64,000 nucleotides of DNA from Comamonadaceae bacterium (GTDB taxonomy: Bacteria; Pseudomonadota; Gammaproteobacteria; Burkholderiales; Burkholderiaceae_C), in NCBI GenBank assembly GCA_027488735.1, contig JAIYBB010000004.1:372001-436000 (forward strand), given 5' to 3'. This document shows positions 6,968 to 15,765 of this stretch, piece after piece; the first letter of the stretch is position 1; the number at the start of each line of letters is the position of its first letter. The translations under genes and the position numbers were made by a program. The notes beneath the pieces are model-generated. The model searched no databases, was not told the DNA's origin, and saw only the letters and a program-made list of their open reading frames with translations.

Positions 6968-8331
6968 CAGTCGCACTGCCGTTACGTGCCAAGTTGCTTT
7001 TTTATGGCGATGATTTCACTGGGGCTGCTGATAACGCGGCCCAGTTTGCCCGCCACGGTTTGCGCACCCAGCTTTTTTTTCACCATCCTGGCATGGAAGC
7101 CTTGCGACACGCCGCACAACTATGCGACGTGGTGGGGGTGGCGGGTACGGCTCGCTCGCTGGACACTTCTGCGATGAACGCCGAATTGCTGCCTGTGTTG
7201 CAAGACTTCGCGTTGTTGAACATTCCATTGGTGCAATACAAATGCTGTTCCACCTTTGACAGCTCGCCGCAAGTTGGCAGTCTGGGCCATGCCATTGCGC
7301 TGATGCGCGAAACTTGGCCGCAATGTTTGGTGCCGGTGCTGGCAGCAACCCCAGAGTTTGGCAGATACACCGTGTTCGGACACCATTTCGCCCGTGCTGG
7401 CAGTGGTATTTTCCGACTGGACCGCCACCCTGTCATGTCAGCTCATCCGGTCACGCCCATGCATGAGTCGGATTTGCGCTTGGTGTTGCAGATGCAAGGT
7501 TTTGACTGCGATGGCAGCGTTGATCTTCGGTTGCTTGACCAGCATGCAGATGATCCATTGGTCATTGCCAAACACTTGGCAGACACTGACAGCGCTGTGT
7601 TTGATGGCTTGACACAGCGTCACATGGTCACTGCTGCAGCTAGCCTCTGTGCGCTGTCAAAAAGCCGTGCAGTATGTGCCATGGCTTCACAAGGTTTGGC
7701 ACATGGGCTTGGCCAATGGTGGCGCGAGTCCACCAAAATGCATCACGCATTGCCAGCGCAGCAACTTGCCGCTTGCGACAAACTATTAGTCTTGTCTGGC
7801 AGTTGCTCGGTGTTGTCAGCGTCTCAAATTGAACATGCCAAGCGGGCTGGATTTTTGTGCATGCGCATGGAAAGCCCAGCTCGTTTGGCGCAAGGCGATG
7901 ACATGTTTGACGGCTTGCAATCGCGCATGATGCAGGCCTTGATGGCCGGTCAAAGTGTGGTGATTTACACCTCTCTCGGTCCGGAGGATGTGGCATCTGA
8001 GGCATGGCGATCAATGACCGCGGATTGGCCTTCGGGTGAGCTGAGCCGACGCATTGGGCATTATTTTTCGATATTGGCGGGACGTGCATTTCGCCAAGGT
8101 GGTCTGACCCGTTTAGTGGTGGCCGGAGGCGATTCATCGAGCTACACCATGCGCGCTTTGGGTGCGCAAGCCTTGGAGCCTCAAGCCAGTCATTTTGCAC
8201 AAAATGCCCACTTTGCTCGATTGGTCTGCAGCGATGCAACTATCGACGGCAAAGAGGTGTTGCTCAAAGGCGGTCAAGTGGGTGCAGAAAATCTGTACAA
8301 CTTGGCTTTGGAGGGTTTTGTGTCTGGTTGA
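6964..8331 (+). CDS. Four-carbon acid sugar kinase family protein (DUF1537)
   Basis: A 455-residue two-domain kinase. The N-terminal substrate domain starts with FYGDDFTGAADN (D16-D17), followed by KCCSTFDSSPQVGS and the block HPVTPMHESDL. The C-terminal nucleotide domain has LSGSCSVLSASQIEHA, GGDSSSYTMRALG and the closing LKGGQVGAENLY. Family members phosphorylate C4 or branched acid sugars such as erythronate, threonate, 3-oxo-tetronates or 3-oxo-isoapionate. The 4-bp overlap with the RuBisCO-like gene points to consecutive steps, with the kinase supplying the phosphorylated substrate. No transporter or regulator for an acid sugar is present nearby, so the exact sugar stays open. Confidence 0.85.
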   Translation: MTVALPLRAKLLFYGDDFTGAADNAAQFARHGLRTQLFFHHPGMEALRHAAQLCDVVGVAGTARSLDTSAMNAELLPVLQDFALLNIPLVQYKCCSTFDSSPQVGSLGHAIALMRETWPQCLVPVLAATPEFGRYTVFGHHFARAGSGIFRLDRHPVMSAHPVTPMHESDLRLVLQMQGFDCDGSVDLRLLDQHADDPLVIAKHLADTDSAVFDGLTQRHMVTAAASLCALSKSRAVCAMASQGLAHGLGQWWRESTKMHHALPAQQLAACDKLLVLSGSCSVLSASQIEHAKRAGFLCMRMESPARLAQGDDMFDGLQSRMMQALMAGQSVVIYTSLGPEDVASEAWRSMTADWPSGELSRRIGHYFSILAGRAFRQGGLTRLVVAGGDSSSYTMRALGAQALEPQASHFAQNAHFARLVCSDATIDGKEVLLKGGQVGAENLYNLALEGFVSG

Positions 8332-8445
8332 TGTGGTGGAGACATGGCAAAAACTGCTCAGAACCAGGTTGGGTGCTGGGGCGGTACATTCGAACCAAAA
8401 TCTGACAGAGCGTTATTCATTGACACAACGGGTGGTTTATCTTTT

Positions 8446-9369
8446 ATGCACATTTATATTTATTCACCATCAGGCGCGGTGCGCGACAAGATGGCCTTGC
8501 GACGCGCTGTCAAACATTTGAGCCGCCTTGGCCATGACGTTGAACTTGACCCCGACGCACTCAGTACCAAGCAGCGGTTTGCAGGCGATGACCAATCACG
8601 GGTGTTGTCCATCGCGCGTGCCGCCGCCAGCGGCGCTGACGTGGCCATGCTCACCCGCGGTGGTTATGGCATCACCCGACTGATGAAGCACTTGCCTTAT
8701 AAAGCCATTGCCATGTCCATCAAGCAAGGCACGCAGTGGGTTGGTCACAGCGACTTCACGGCCTTGCAAATGGGTGTTTTGGCAAAGACCGGCGTCATGA
8801 CCTGGTCAGGTCCTCATGCCTGTGCAGATTTTGGGGCGCAGGAGGTGGACGACATCATGCAGGATTGTTTCGATGACATGGTGCAGGGCAGGGGGGAGGG
8901 CGTGGGTTGGCGTTTGCCAATTGTTGACATGCCGCATATGCCTAAGCGCAGCATGCTGGCTGAAGATGCCATCTTATGGGGCGGCAATTTGAGTGTGCTG
9001 TGCAGTTTGATCGGCACACCTTTTCTGCCGGCGATCGAAAAGGGTGTGTTGTTTTTGGAAGATGTGGCTGAGCACCCTTACCGCATTGAGCGCATGTTGA
9101 CTCAGTTGCTGCATGCGGGAGTGCTGGCCAAACAACAAGCGATTGTGTTGGGCCAGTTCACCGATTACAAATTGTCCAAACATGACCAAGGGTATAAGTT
9201 TGACACGGTGGTGAGTTGGTTGCGCAGTCAGGTGAAAGTGCCGGTGTTGACAGGTTTGCCTTTCGGACATGTGCCCACCAAAGTCTGTTTGCCGGTGGGT
9301 CATGCGGTCCATCTTTTGCGTGAGGACCGCGAAGCATTTTTGCTTTGGGCGCACCACGAAAAGCATTGA
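8446..9369 (+). CDS. ldcA: Murein LD-carboxypeptidase (peptidase S66)
   Basis: A 307-residue cytosolic serine peptidase that removes the terminal D-Ala from muropeptide tetrapeptides during peptidoglycan recycling. The triad is readable as S102 (GHSDFTAL), E205 (LFLEDVAE) and H275 (PFGHVPTK), and the RGGYG turn before the nucleophile is also present. The frame is open for 34 more codons upstream, but the ATG at 8446 (MHIYIYSPSGAVRD) matches where the S66 fold begins. It follows the kinase by 114 bp and is probably functionally unrelated to it. The S66 family also includes microcin-C immunity peptidases; length and context favour LdcA. Confidence 0.85.
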   Translation: MHIYIYSPSGAVRDKMALRRAVKHLSRLGHDVELDPDALSTKQRFAGDDQSRVLSIARAAASGADVAMLTRGGYGITRLMKHLPYKAIAMSIKQGTQWVGHSDFTALQMGVLAKTGVMTWSGPHACADFGAQEVDDIMQDCFDDMVQGRGEGVGWRLPIVDMPHMPKRSMLAEDAILWGGNLSVLCSLIGTPFLPAIEKGVLFLEDVAEHPYRIERMLTQLLHAGVLAKQQAIVLGQFTDYKLSKHDQGYKFDTVVSWLRSQVKVPVLTGLPFGHVPTKVCLPVGHAVHLLREDREAFLLWAHHEKH

Positions 9370-9419
9370 GAACACCACGTCTACAATGCTCTGAGCCAGT
9401 TAACGACACCTCAATTTAT

Positions 9420-10850
9420 ATGATCACTTACAGCAAACACTATATCAATGGCGCGTGGCAATCCGCTGCTTCACAGGCGATTTTTGAAGTGCATGACGCC
9501 AGTACAGAAGAAGTCATGGCGACTGTGCCTCAAGGCACCGCAGATGAAGCCTCACAAGCCGTGTTGGCGGCTCGTGCTGCATTTCCTGCTTGGTCAGCTT
9601 TGAGCGTTGAAGAACGCTGTCAGTTCATCGACAAAATCGTGGTCGGTTTGAAAGCGCGTACGGATGAAATGGCCAATGCAATTGCCCGTGAAGTGGGCAT
9701 GCCAATCAAAATGGCCAAAATGATTCAAGTCGGTGGCCCAGTGTTCAATTGGGGCAATGCAGCCAAAGTGGCCCGCGCTTACCACTATGAAGAAAAAGTG
9801 GGCAATTCACTGGTGGTCCGCGAGCCTATCGGTGTGGTGGGTTGCATCACGCCTTGGAATTTTCCGCTGAACCAAATCACTTTGAAAATTGCACCGGCAC
9901 TGGCCGCAGGTTGCACCGTGGTGCTCAAGCCCAGCGAAATCGCACCTGTCAACGCTATGATTTTGGCGGACATCATTCATGAAGCCGGTTTGCCCGCTGG
10001 CGTGTTCAACTTGGTCAATGGTGCCGGCCCCGTGGTCGGCGAAGTGCTGGCCAGCCATCCTGAAGTGGACATGGTCAGCTTCACTGGGTCTACCCGGGCT
10101 GGTAAACGTGTGGCTGCATTGGCCGCAGAAACCGTGAAGCGCGTCACACTTGAGTTGGGTGGTAAATCGGCCAGCGTAGTGTTGCCAGATGCCGATCTGG
10201 CCGCTGCAGTCAAAGGCACTTTGGCTGCTTGTTTTCTCAACAGCGGACAAACCTGTTCAGCCCACACCCGCATGCTGGTGCCTGAATCCAGTTACGAGCA
10301 AGTCAAGGCTTTGCTGCAAGCCGGCATCGCCAAATACCCCTTAGGTCCAAGCTTGGCTGAAGACAGCCGTTTGGGCCCATTGATCACCTCAATGCAACGC
10401 GAACGTGTGTTGGGCTTTATTCAAACAGGTTTGGATGAAGGTGCTGAACTGATCGCAGGCGGCACCGCCAAACCGGCTTTTGACAAAGGCTACTTTGTGC
10501 AACCCACGGCATTGCGCGTGAAACCAGACGACACATTGGCACGCGAAGAAATATTCGGGCCGGTGTTGGTGGTGTTGACTTACAAAGACGAAGATGAAGC
10601 CGCGCGCATTGCCAATGACACGATCTATGGTTTGGGCGGCGGTGTTTGGAGCGCGACCGATGAGCATGCCATTGCATTTGCCCGTCGCATGCGAACCGGC
10701 CAGGTTGATATCAATGGCGCACCGTTCAACGGCAACGCGCCATTTGGTGGTTACAAACAATCGGGCAATGGCCGCGAAAACGGTAAGTATGGTTTTGAGG
10801 AGTTCCTGGAACACAAGGCCATACAACTCAAACCGGCTGAAAAAACCTGA
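9420..10850 (+). CDS. NAD(P)-dependent aldehyde dehydrogenase
   Basis: A 476-residue ALDH-superfamily enzyme that would oxidise an aldehyde to the acid in the cytosol. Catalytic C279 lies in NSGQTCSAHTR and general base E245 in LELGGKS; their 34-residue spacing is canonical. PWNFPL, FTGSTRAGK and EEIFGPVL are also present, and the C-terminus carries FGGYKQSGNGRENG. The ATG at 9420 was chosen because the conserved N-terminus (YINGAWQ) follows it directly, although the frame is open 25 codons further. It lies 50 bp after ldcA. The aldehyde is unknown; a role with the acid-sugar genes upstream is possible but unsupported. Confidence 0.88.
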   Translation: MITYSKHYINGAWQSAASQAIFEVHDASTEEVMATVPQGTADEASQAVLAARAAFPAWSALSVEERCQFIDKIVVGLKARTDEMANAIAREVGMPIKMAKMIQVGGPVFNWGNAAKVARAYHYEEKVGNSLVVREPIGVVGCITPWNFPLNQITLKIAPALAAGCTVVLKPSEIAPVNAMILADIIHEAGLPAGVFNLVNGAGPVVGEVLASHPEVDMVSFTGSTRAGKRVAALAAETVKRVTLELGGKSASVVLPDADLAAAVKGTLAACFLNSGQTCSAHTRMLVPESSYEQVKALLQAGIAKYPLGPSLAEDSRLGPLITSMQRERVLGFIQTGLDEGAELIAGGTAKPAFDKGYFVQPTALRVKPDDTLAREEIFGPVLVVLTYKDEDEAARIANDTIYGLGGGVWSATDEHAIAFARRMRTGQVDINGAPFNGNAPFGGYKQSGNGRENGKYGFEEFLEHKAIQLKPAEKT

Positions 10851-10887
10851 TCCATTTCTTTTTACCTGATCACTTTCATTTCATACG

Positions 10888-11514
10888 ATGCATATTATGT
10901 TAAGTCAAAAAAGCATGTTTTCCATCAAGCCGCTGGCCTTGGCCATCACCCTGTGTCTCGCTGTTCCTATGTCCTTGGCTCAGCCTGGGCCCGGCCGCAA
11001 CGAAAACGCCATGCAAGAAACCAGAGACATCGCAGCAGCCATGTTGAAGGAACTGGGTCAGACCTTGCAGGCTGCCATGGCCAGTGGCGGACCGGAAAAC
11101 GCCATCGGTGTGTGTCAAACGCAAGCGCCTGACATTGCGAAAAACCTCTCGCTCAAACACCAACTGCAAGTGGCTCGCGTGGGAACTCGGGCACGCAATC
11201 CGGTCATGGGTGAACCCAATGAATGGCAAACACTGGCCCTCAAGCAGTTTGAAACCCGATTGGCGAATGGCGACAAGCCAACTGACATTGAATATGTCCA
11301 ATTGACCAAGTCAGGGTCTTACGATTTAGAACTTCGCTATGCCAAACCGATTGTTTTGCAACCCATGTGTACGGCATGCCATGGATCGTCAGAGCAAATC
11401 TCATCATCAGTCAAAGCCAAGCTTCAACAGCTGTATCCCCATGACAAAGCTGTCGATTACAAGCCTGGCGAATTAAGAGGTGCAGTTGTCGTCACTCGGA
11501 TTTTGTCGAATTAA
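10888..11514 (+). CDS. Periplasmic c-type haem protein, DUF3365 (Tll0287-like)
   Basis: A 208-residue secreted protein. A hydrophobic signal peptide ending near PMSLAQ is followed by a DUF3365-type domain. A single haem-attachment motif, CTACH, lies about 45 residues from the C-terminus in QPMCTACHGSS. Members of this family are thought to be haem-binding redox or sensor proteins of the cell envelope, but their function is not settled. Three in-frame ATGs (10888, 10897, 10918) could start it; none has a strong ribosome site. Its last 23 bp overlap the 3' end of the convergent ankyrin gene. Confidence 0.75.
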   Translation: MHIMLSQKSMFSIKPLALAITLCLAVPMSLAQPGPGRNENAMQETRDIAAAMLKELGQTLQAAMASGGPENAIGVCQTQAPDIAKNLSLKHQLQVARVGTRARNPVMGEPNEWQTLALKQFETRLANGDKPTDIEYVQLTKSGSYDLELRYAKPIVLQPMCTACHGSSEQISSSVKAKLQQLYPHDKAVDYKPGELRGAVVVTRILSN

Positions 11515-12199
11515 TGGGTGTGTCTGGGTAGCGTTGCTTCCAGGCGCTTAAAAAAGCCTGAAGGTAGTTTTTGGAATCTTGTGCTTGTGTTTGTGGTTGC
11601 AGCGATTGGTTGGCAAACTCCATGGCGCTGAGGCCTAATTTATTTTTTATGCGGGGATCCGCCCCCTCCTCCAGCAGCAACTTGACAGCTGGCGCAGTAC
11701 CGTAATGCGCCGCCATCATCAAAGGCGTTGTTCCGTTGGGTGATTCGGCGTCCATGTAAGCGTCGTTCTCGAGCAGCAAACGCATCATTTGAATATGCCC
11801 TTTAGAGGATGCGTAATGCAGAGCGTTCCAGCCCTGTTTGTTCACATCGGCACCCTTCTGAATCAGCATTTGTGCAATGTCAACCTGGTTGTTGATCGCG
11901 GCAAGCATCAGAGCGTTCTCATCGTTTTGGTTAGTGACATTTAGCTTTATGTGCTTGGCTTGGACCAGCACAGAAACACATTTCCAAGACTCGTTTTGTG
12001 CAGCCAATACCAATGCTGGAATGCCTTTGTTGTTGACCGTGTTGGGATCAAAACCCCGATCAAGCAGTTCTTGAATGGTGTCGGAGCGGTCATGGCGAAT
12101 GGCTGTGAAAAATTGGTCGTAACTGCCCGCCCAAACTTGAACAGCTAAGCATGCACCCACAATGCTTAATAAGAAACGACATATCAACATGGTTTCCAT
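11492..12199 (-). CDS. Exported ankyrin-repeat protein
   Basis: A 235-residue protein with an N-terminal signal peptide (hydrophobic run ICRFLLSIVGACLAV, cleavage likely near VWAG). About five ankyrin repeats follow, seen in repeated blocks such as GIPALVLAAQNE, NALMLAAINNQVDIAQMLI, WNALHYASSKGHIQMMRLLL and GTTPLMMAAHYGTAPAVKLLL. It should bind a partner protein in the periplasm; no enzymatic motif is present. Small periplasmic ankyrin proteins sometimes accompany catalases or haem proteins, and here the convergent neighbour is a haem protein, which is only suggestive. ATG 12190 is an alternative start with GGAA just ahead of it. Confidence 0.75.
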   Translation of the reverse strand: METMLICRFLLSIVGACLAVQVWAGSYDQFFTAIRHDRSDTIQELLDRGFDPNTVNNKGIPALVLAAQNESWKCVSVLVQAKHIKLNVTNQNDENALMLAAINNQVDIAQMLIQKGADVNKQGWNALHYASSKGHIQMMRLLLENDAYMDAESPNGTTPLMMAAHYGTAPAVKLLLEEGADPRIKNKLGLSAMEFANQSLQPQTQAQDSKNYLQAFLSAWKQRYPDTPINSTKSE

Positions 12200-12256
12200 T
12201 TCATTAGATTGGAGTACATCACTTTAGCTTGTATGCAGCAATCAGTGAATAAAAAA

Positions 12257-13054
12257 CTATATTGAATTTATTTTGTGAAATAAAGTCATGAAATTATCAG
12301 TGGTACGAGCGGCAACTACCTCTTCAGACAAGCCTCTGATTTCTGCAATTTTTTTTGCCACCCACGGAACCAATGATGGGTCATTGGTTTTGCCACGGTG
12401 CGGCGCTGGTGCCAAATAAGGACTGTCAGTTTCAATGAGTATGCGGTCCAGAGGTACCCAGCTTGCTATTTCCCTCAAATCAGCTGCATTTTTAAAAGTC
12501 AGAATGCCTGAGAAAGAAATATAAAAACCCAGATCCAAGGCTGCGCGTGCTACTTCAGCGGTTTCTGTGAAGCAATGAAACACGCCGCCCACGCTTGAAG
12601 CGTCACCGACTTCGCCCTCTTCCTTCAATATCGACAAGGTGTCGGCGCTGGCACTGCGGGTGTGAATGATCAAAGGCAATTTCAATTGACGTGCAGCACG
12701 GATATGCAAGCGAAAGCGTTGTCGCTGCCATTCCATGTCTGCAACTGAGCGGTCACCGAGACGGTAGTAGTCCAGTCCTGTTTCGCCTATGCCAATCACC
12801 TTATCGCGTTGACCGATGCGCAGCAAATCGTCAAGCGTAGGCTCTTGCACATCATCTTCATCCGGATGCACGCCTGCTGTGCACCAGAAATTGTCATAGG
12901 CCATGGCAATGCGGTTGACGTCATCGAAGGTTTCGAGTTGCGTACTGATGAGCAAAGCACGCGTGACTTGCGCGGCTTGCATGTCCTGGCGAATGTCATC
13001 CAAGCGAGCCAGCAGTTCAGGGAAATTCAAATGGCAATGGGAATCGGTATACAT
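12257..13054 (-). CDS. tatD: TatD-family metal-dependent deoxyribonuclease
   Basis: A 265-residue TIM-barrel hydrolase. Metal ligands are visible in DSHCHL near the N-terminus, GETGLDYY, IIHTRSA, FHCFT and the late ETDSPYLAP. Family members are 3'-5' exonucleases linked to DNA repair or turnover; the YcfH/YabD type sits, as here, next to holB and tmk. It starts at ATG 13054, 12 bp after the holB stop, and is probably the last gene of a tmk-holB-tatD operon. Assignment to the YcfH subgroup rests on context. Confidence 0.9.
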   Translation of the reverse strand: MYTDSHCHLNFPELLARLDDIRQDMQAAQVTRALLISTQLETFDDVNRIAMAYDNFWCTAGVHPDEDDVQEPTLDDLLRIGQRDKVIGIGETGLDYYRLGDRSVADMEWQRQRFRLHIRAARQLKLPLIIHTRSASADTLSILKEEGEVGDASSVGGVFHCFTETAEVARAALDLGFYISFSGILTFKNAADLREIASWVPLDRILIETDSPYLAPAPHRGKTNDPSLVPWVAKKIAEIRGLSEEVVAARTTDNFMTLFHKINSI

Positions 13055-13066
13055 GGCATCAGTTCA

Positions 13067-14053
13067 TCAAGTCATGGCGCGATGTGCGCGGTTCACCCAA
13101 GCATCCAATAACAAACCTGCCGCATAAGGGTGCTCAACCGTTTTCGCGCTTTGCATCAGTTCACGCGCCCAAGCGCCCAGAGATTTCAAATTGCCGTTGG
13201 CAGGTAAATCGCTGCTGCTGAAAAAACGCGGCTGACCACCGGCTTTGACTCGCATCATGTCATGACAAACTTTTTGCAAACACGACAAAATCACAGAGGC
13301 CGTGTTGTCTGCCAGAAGACCTGCTTGACCACGGCTGAGTTGCACAGGCAGAGCGCGCCATGCCGCAGCTTTGAATCCACAGTGGTACAAATTCAGTGCG
13401 TCCTCGGGTCTGCCGCCTGCGGCTTTTAACAACACTTGGGCGTCTTCACTGGGTACCGATTGGGCGCTTAACCATTCAAAGGCAGAAGCTGTATCAGGCC
13501 AAGACATGGCGTGTATTTGGCATCGGCTGCGAATGGTGGGAAGCAATTCATGCACGGCTTCGCAAGCCAGAATAAAGCGGGTCTCCCCCGGCGGTTCTTC
13601 CAGTGTTTTAAGTAGCGTGTTGGCTGTGATGGTGTTCATGCGCTCAGCCGGATTGATCAACACCACTTTGCCGTGAGCACCGGACCGTGTGAACTGGCTG
13701 AACACAATCATGTCGCGCATGGCGTCCACGCGTATTTCTTTGCTGGGTTTGCGCTTTTTGTCGTCGATCTCTTTAAGTGCTTTTTCCGGCAGTGGCCATC
13801 CCAAAGCCAGCATGTCAGTCTCGGGCATCAACATCATCAAATCCGCGTGGGCTCGCACCTTGATACCGTGACAACTTGCACATTGGCCGCATGCACCCAA
13901 GGGCGAGGGTTGCAGGCATAACCAAGCCGAGGCCAGCGCCAACCCCAAGTCATATTGACCTAAACCGGACGGACCTTGCAGCAACAAGGCATGCCCTTTG
14001 CGTTGAATCAGGGTTTGTAATTGGTTTTGTAACCAGGGCGCTAGTGTGCTCAT
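13067..14053 (-). CDS. holB: DNA polymerase III subunit delta'
   Basis: A 328-residue clamp-loader subunit of the AAA+ type. The P-loop is degenerate ([10 protein letters not shown], no GK), as expected for delta', which does not hydrolyse ATP. The zinc motif CGQCASC is followed by the conserved [11 protein letters not shown] and SRCQIHAM (the SRC motif). It works with tau/gamma and delta to load the beta clamp at the replication fork. Its ATG overlaps the tmk stop (ATGA, 14050-14053), so translation is probably coupled. Confidence 0.93.
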   Translation of the reverse strand: MSTLAPWLQNQLQTLIQRKGHALLLQGPSGLGQYDLGLALASAWLCLQPSPLGACGQCASCHGIKVRAHADLMMLMPETDMLALGWPLPEKALKEIDDKKRKPSKEIRVDAMRDMIVFSQFTRSGAHGKVVLINPAERMNTITANTLLKTLEEPPGETRFILACEAVHELLPTIRSRCQIHAMSWPDTASAFEWLSAQSVPSEDAQVLLKAAGGRPEDALNLYHCGFKAAAWRALPVQLSRGQAGLLADNTASVILSCLQKVCHDMMRVKAGGQPRFFSSSDLPANGNLKSLGAWARELMQSAKTVEHPYAAGLLLDAWVNRAHRAMT

Positions 14054-14700
14054 GCGCGATGGGCTGGCAAATAACCGCGCGATTGCAATTGGTGCAATAC
14101 GGACGCGCGAACAACTTCTAATTCATCTGCAGCTTGTATGTGTGCAAAGCGTTTGGGATCGGCGCTGGCGCGATCGGCATAGCCTTGGTGCACCTGCTGG
14201 AAAAATGTCAGTGGTTGAGATTCAAAACGGTCTGGCACACGTGCACTGGCCAAGCGTTGCGCAGCAATCTGCGGGTCAAGAGCAAACCACAAAGTCATAT
14301 GAGGTTGACGCAGTTGACCGTTCGGCATGCTCTGTACCCATAGCTCCAATTGGGACAACACTTGCCAATCAAAGCCGCGGCCTCGGCCTTGGTAAGCAAA
14401 TGTGGCATCGGTAAAACGGTCGCACAACACCACGTCACCACGCGCCAAGGCGGGTTCTATGACTTGGTTCAAATGGTCGCGTCTGGCTGCAAACACCAAC
14501 AGCGCTTCGCTGAGCGTGTCCATGGTGTCATGCAACACCATGTCACGGATTTTTTCTGCCAAGGGCGTGCCACCGGGTTCGCGGGTTTGAACCACAGTGC
14601 GGCCCGCCGCACGAAATGCATCAGCCACGGCTTGTATGTGGCTGGATTTGCCCGCGCCGTCGATGCCTTCAAAACTGATGAATACGCCTGTGGAATGCAT
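14050..14700 (-). CDS. tmk: Thymidylate kinase
   Basis: A 216-residue dTMP kinase making dTDP for DNA synthesis. It shows the P-loop [11 protein letters not shown], the [10 protein letters not shown] loop (dTMP binding), [16 protein letters not shown] (the DR(Y/F) motif and start of the lid) and the late segment VPDRFES. The gene starts 6 bp after mltG stops and overlaps holB, giving the order mltG-tmk-holB-tatD on the minus strand, a common arrangement in proteobacteria. Confidence 0.95.
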   Translation of the reverse strand: MHSTGVFISFEGIDGAGKSSHIQAVADAFRAAGRTVVQTREPGGTPLAEKIRDMVLHDTMDTLSEALLVFAARRDHLNQVIEPALARGDVVLCDRFTDATFAYQGRGRGFDWQVLSQLELWVQSMPNGQLRQPHMTLWFALDPQIAAQRLASARVPDRFESQPLTFFQQVHQGYADRASADPKRFAHIQAADELEVVRASVLHQLQSRGYLPAHRA

Positions 14701-14706
14701 ATCCAG

Positions 14707-15753
14707 CTATTGTGCCTTGCCGCTAGATATACCGCGCTGGTAGCGGTCTACCGCAGCGTTATGGTCTGCCAGGTTCTGGCTGAATTGGCTGCTGCCGTCG
14801 CCGCGCGCTACAAAATACAAAGCTTTGCTGGTGGCCGGGTGCAATGTGGCTTGCAGTGCAGCTGCTCCAGGCATTGCTATCGGTGTTGGAGGCAAGCCTT
14901 TGTTCACATAGGTGTTCCAGGGATGATCAGTTTGTAAATCGACGCGTCTGAGGTTGCCGTCAAATGACGCACCTAAACCGTAAATGACGGTGGGGTCTGT
15001 TTGCAGCGGCATGTGAATACGCAAGCGGTTGTGAAACACGCTGGCAATCATGCGTCTGTCGCTGCTGAGGCCTGTTTCTTTTTCAACAATGCTCGCCAAT
15101 ATCAATGCTTCGTTTGCGTTTTTTAAGGGTAACCCCAAGTCCCGGTTTTGCCAAGCAGTTGCCAGTTGTTTGTCCATGGCAGATGCAGCCCTGCGCAGCA
15201 GATCCAGATCGGAACTGCCTTTGCTGAAGTTATAGGTGTCTGGAAAAAAACGCCCTTCCGGAGCCATGCCAAATTTGCCCAAATGGCTCATGATTTCTTC
15301 ATCACTCAGACTGCTTGAGTCATGCTTTAAAAAATCTGATTTGTTGATCGCCTGCCTGAATTGACGCCATGTCCAGCCTTCAACCAGCGTGATACTTTTT
15401 AAATTTTCTTCACCTCTGACTAATTTAGTGAGCAGTTGCCAAGCCGATGTTTTAGAGTCAATTTCATAACTTCCGGCACGAATCAAGCGCGACTGGCCGC
15501 TGAATTTGAAAAAATAAAACAATACCGAGGGAGATACATCGACGCCAGACAGCACTACCGTTTGGGCGATAGATTTGACCGATTGACCGGGCTCGATAGA
15601 CAGGTCTACCCTGTCATGGTCCATCGGCAAGGGACGCCAAACCCACCATGCACTGCTGATACCGATCAGCATGGCAATTAACAGCAAAAGACCTAACCCT
15701 GAACGCCACCGTGTTTTCAAAAGCCTGTCCTGCAAGTCAAACAAAGCGGACAT
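14707..15753 (-). CDS. mltG: Endolytic murein transglycosylase MltG
   Basis: A 348-residue membrane-anchored lytic transglycosylase that cuts nascent peptidoglycan and helps set glycan chain length. A short cytosolic N-terminus (MSALFDLQDRLL) precedes one transmembrane helix (about residues 18-38, LGLLLLIAMLIGISSAWWVW). The YceG domain follows, with catalytic glutamate E224 in ASIVEKETG, then NRL, MPLQTDPTVIYG and the NTY segment. The long in-frame upstream extension was rejected because it would displace the membrane anchor and overlap ygfZ. The gene diverges from ygfZ with only 12 bp between start codons. Confidence 0.93.
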   Translation of the reverse strand: MSALFDLQDRLLKTRWRSGLGLLLLIAMLIGISSAWWVWRPLPMDHDRVDLSIEPGQSVKSIAQTVVLSGVDVSPSVLFYFFKFSGQSRLIRAGSYEIDSKTSAWQLLTKLVRGEENLKSITLVEGWTWRQFRQAINKSDFLKHDSSSLSDEEIMSHLGKFGMAPEGRFFPDTYNFSKGSSDLDLLRRAASAMDKQLATAWQNRDLGLPLKNANEALILASIVEKETGLSSDRRMIASVFHNRLRIHMPLQTDPTVIYGLGASFDGNLRRVDLQTDHPWNTYVNKGLPPTPIAMPGAAALQATLHPATSKALYFVARGDGSSQFSQNLADHNAAVDRYQRGISSGKAQ

Positions 15754-15765
15754 GATAATGGAGGT

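Noticed and set aside
11492..12199. Ankyrin protein as a secreted effector or toxin-immunity partner
   Set aside because: It has an ordinary signal peptide and no toxin domain, and no secretion-system gene is adjacent.
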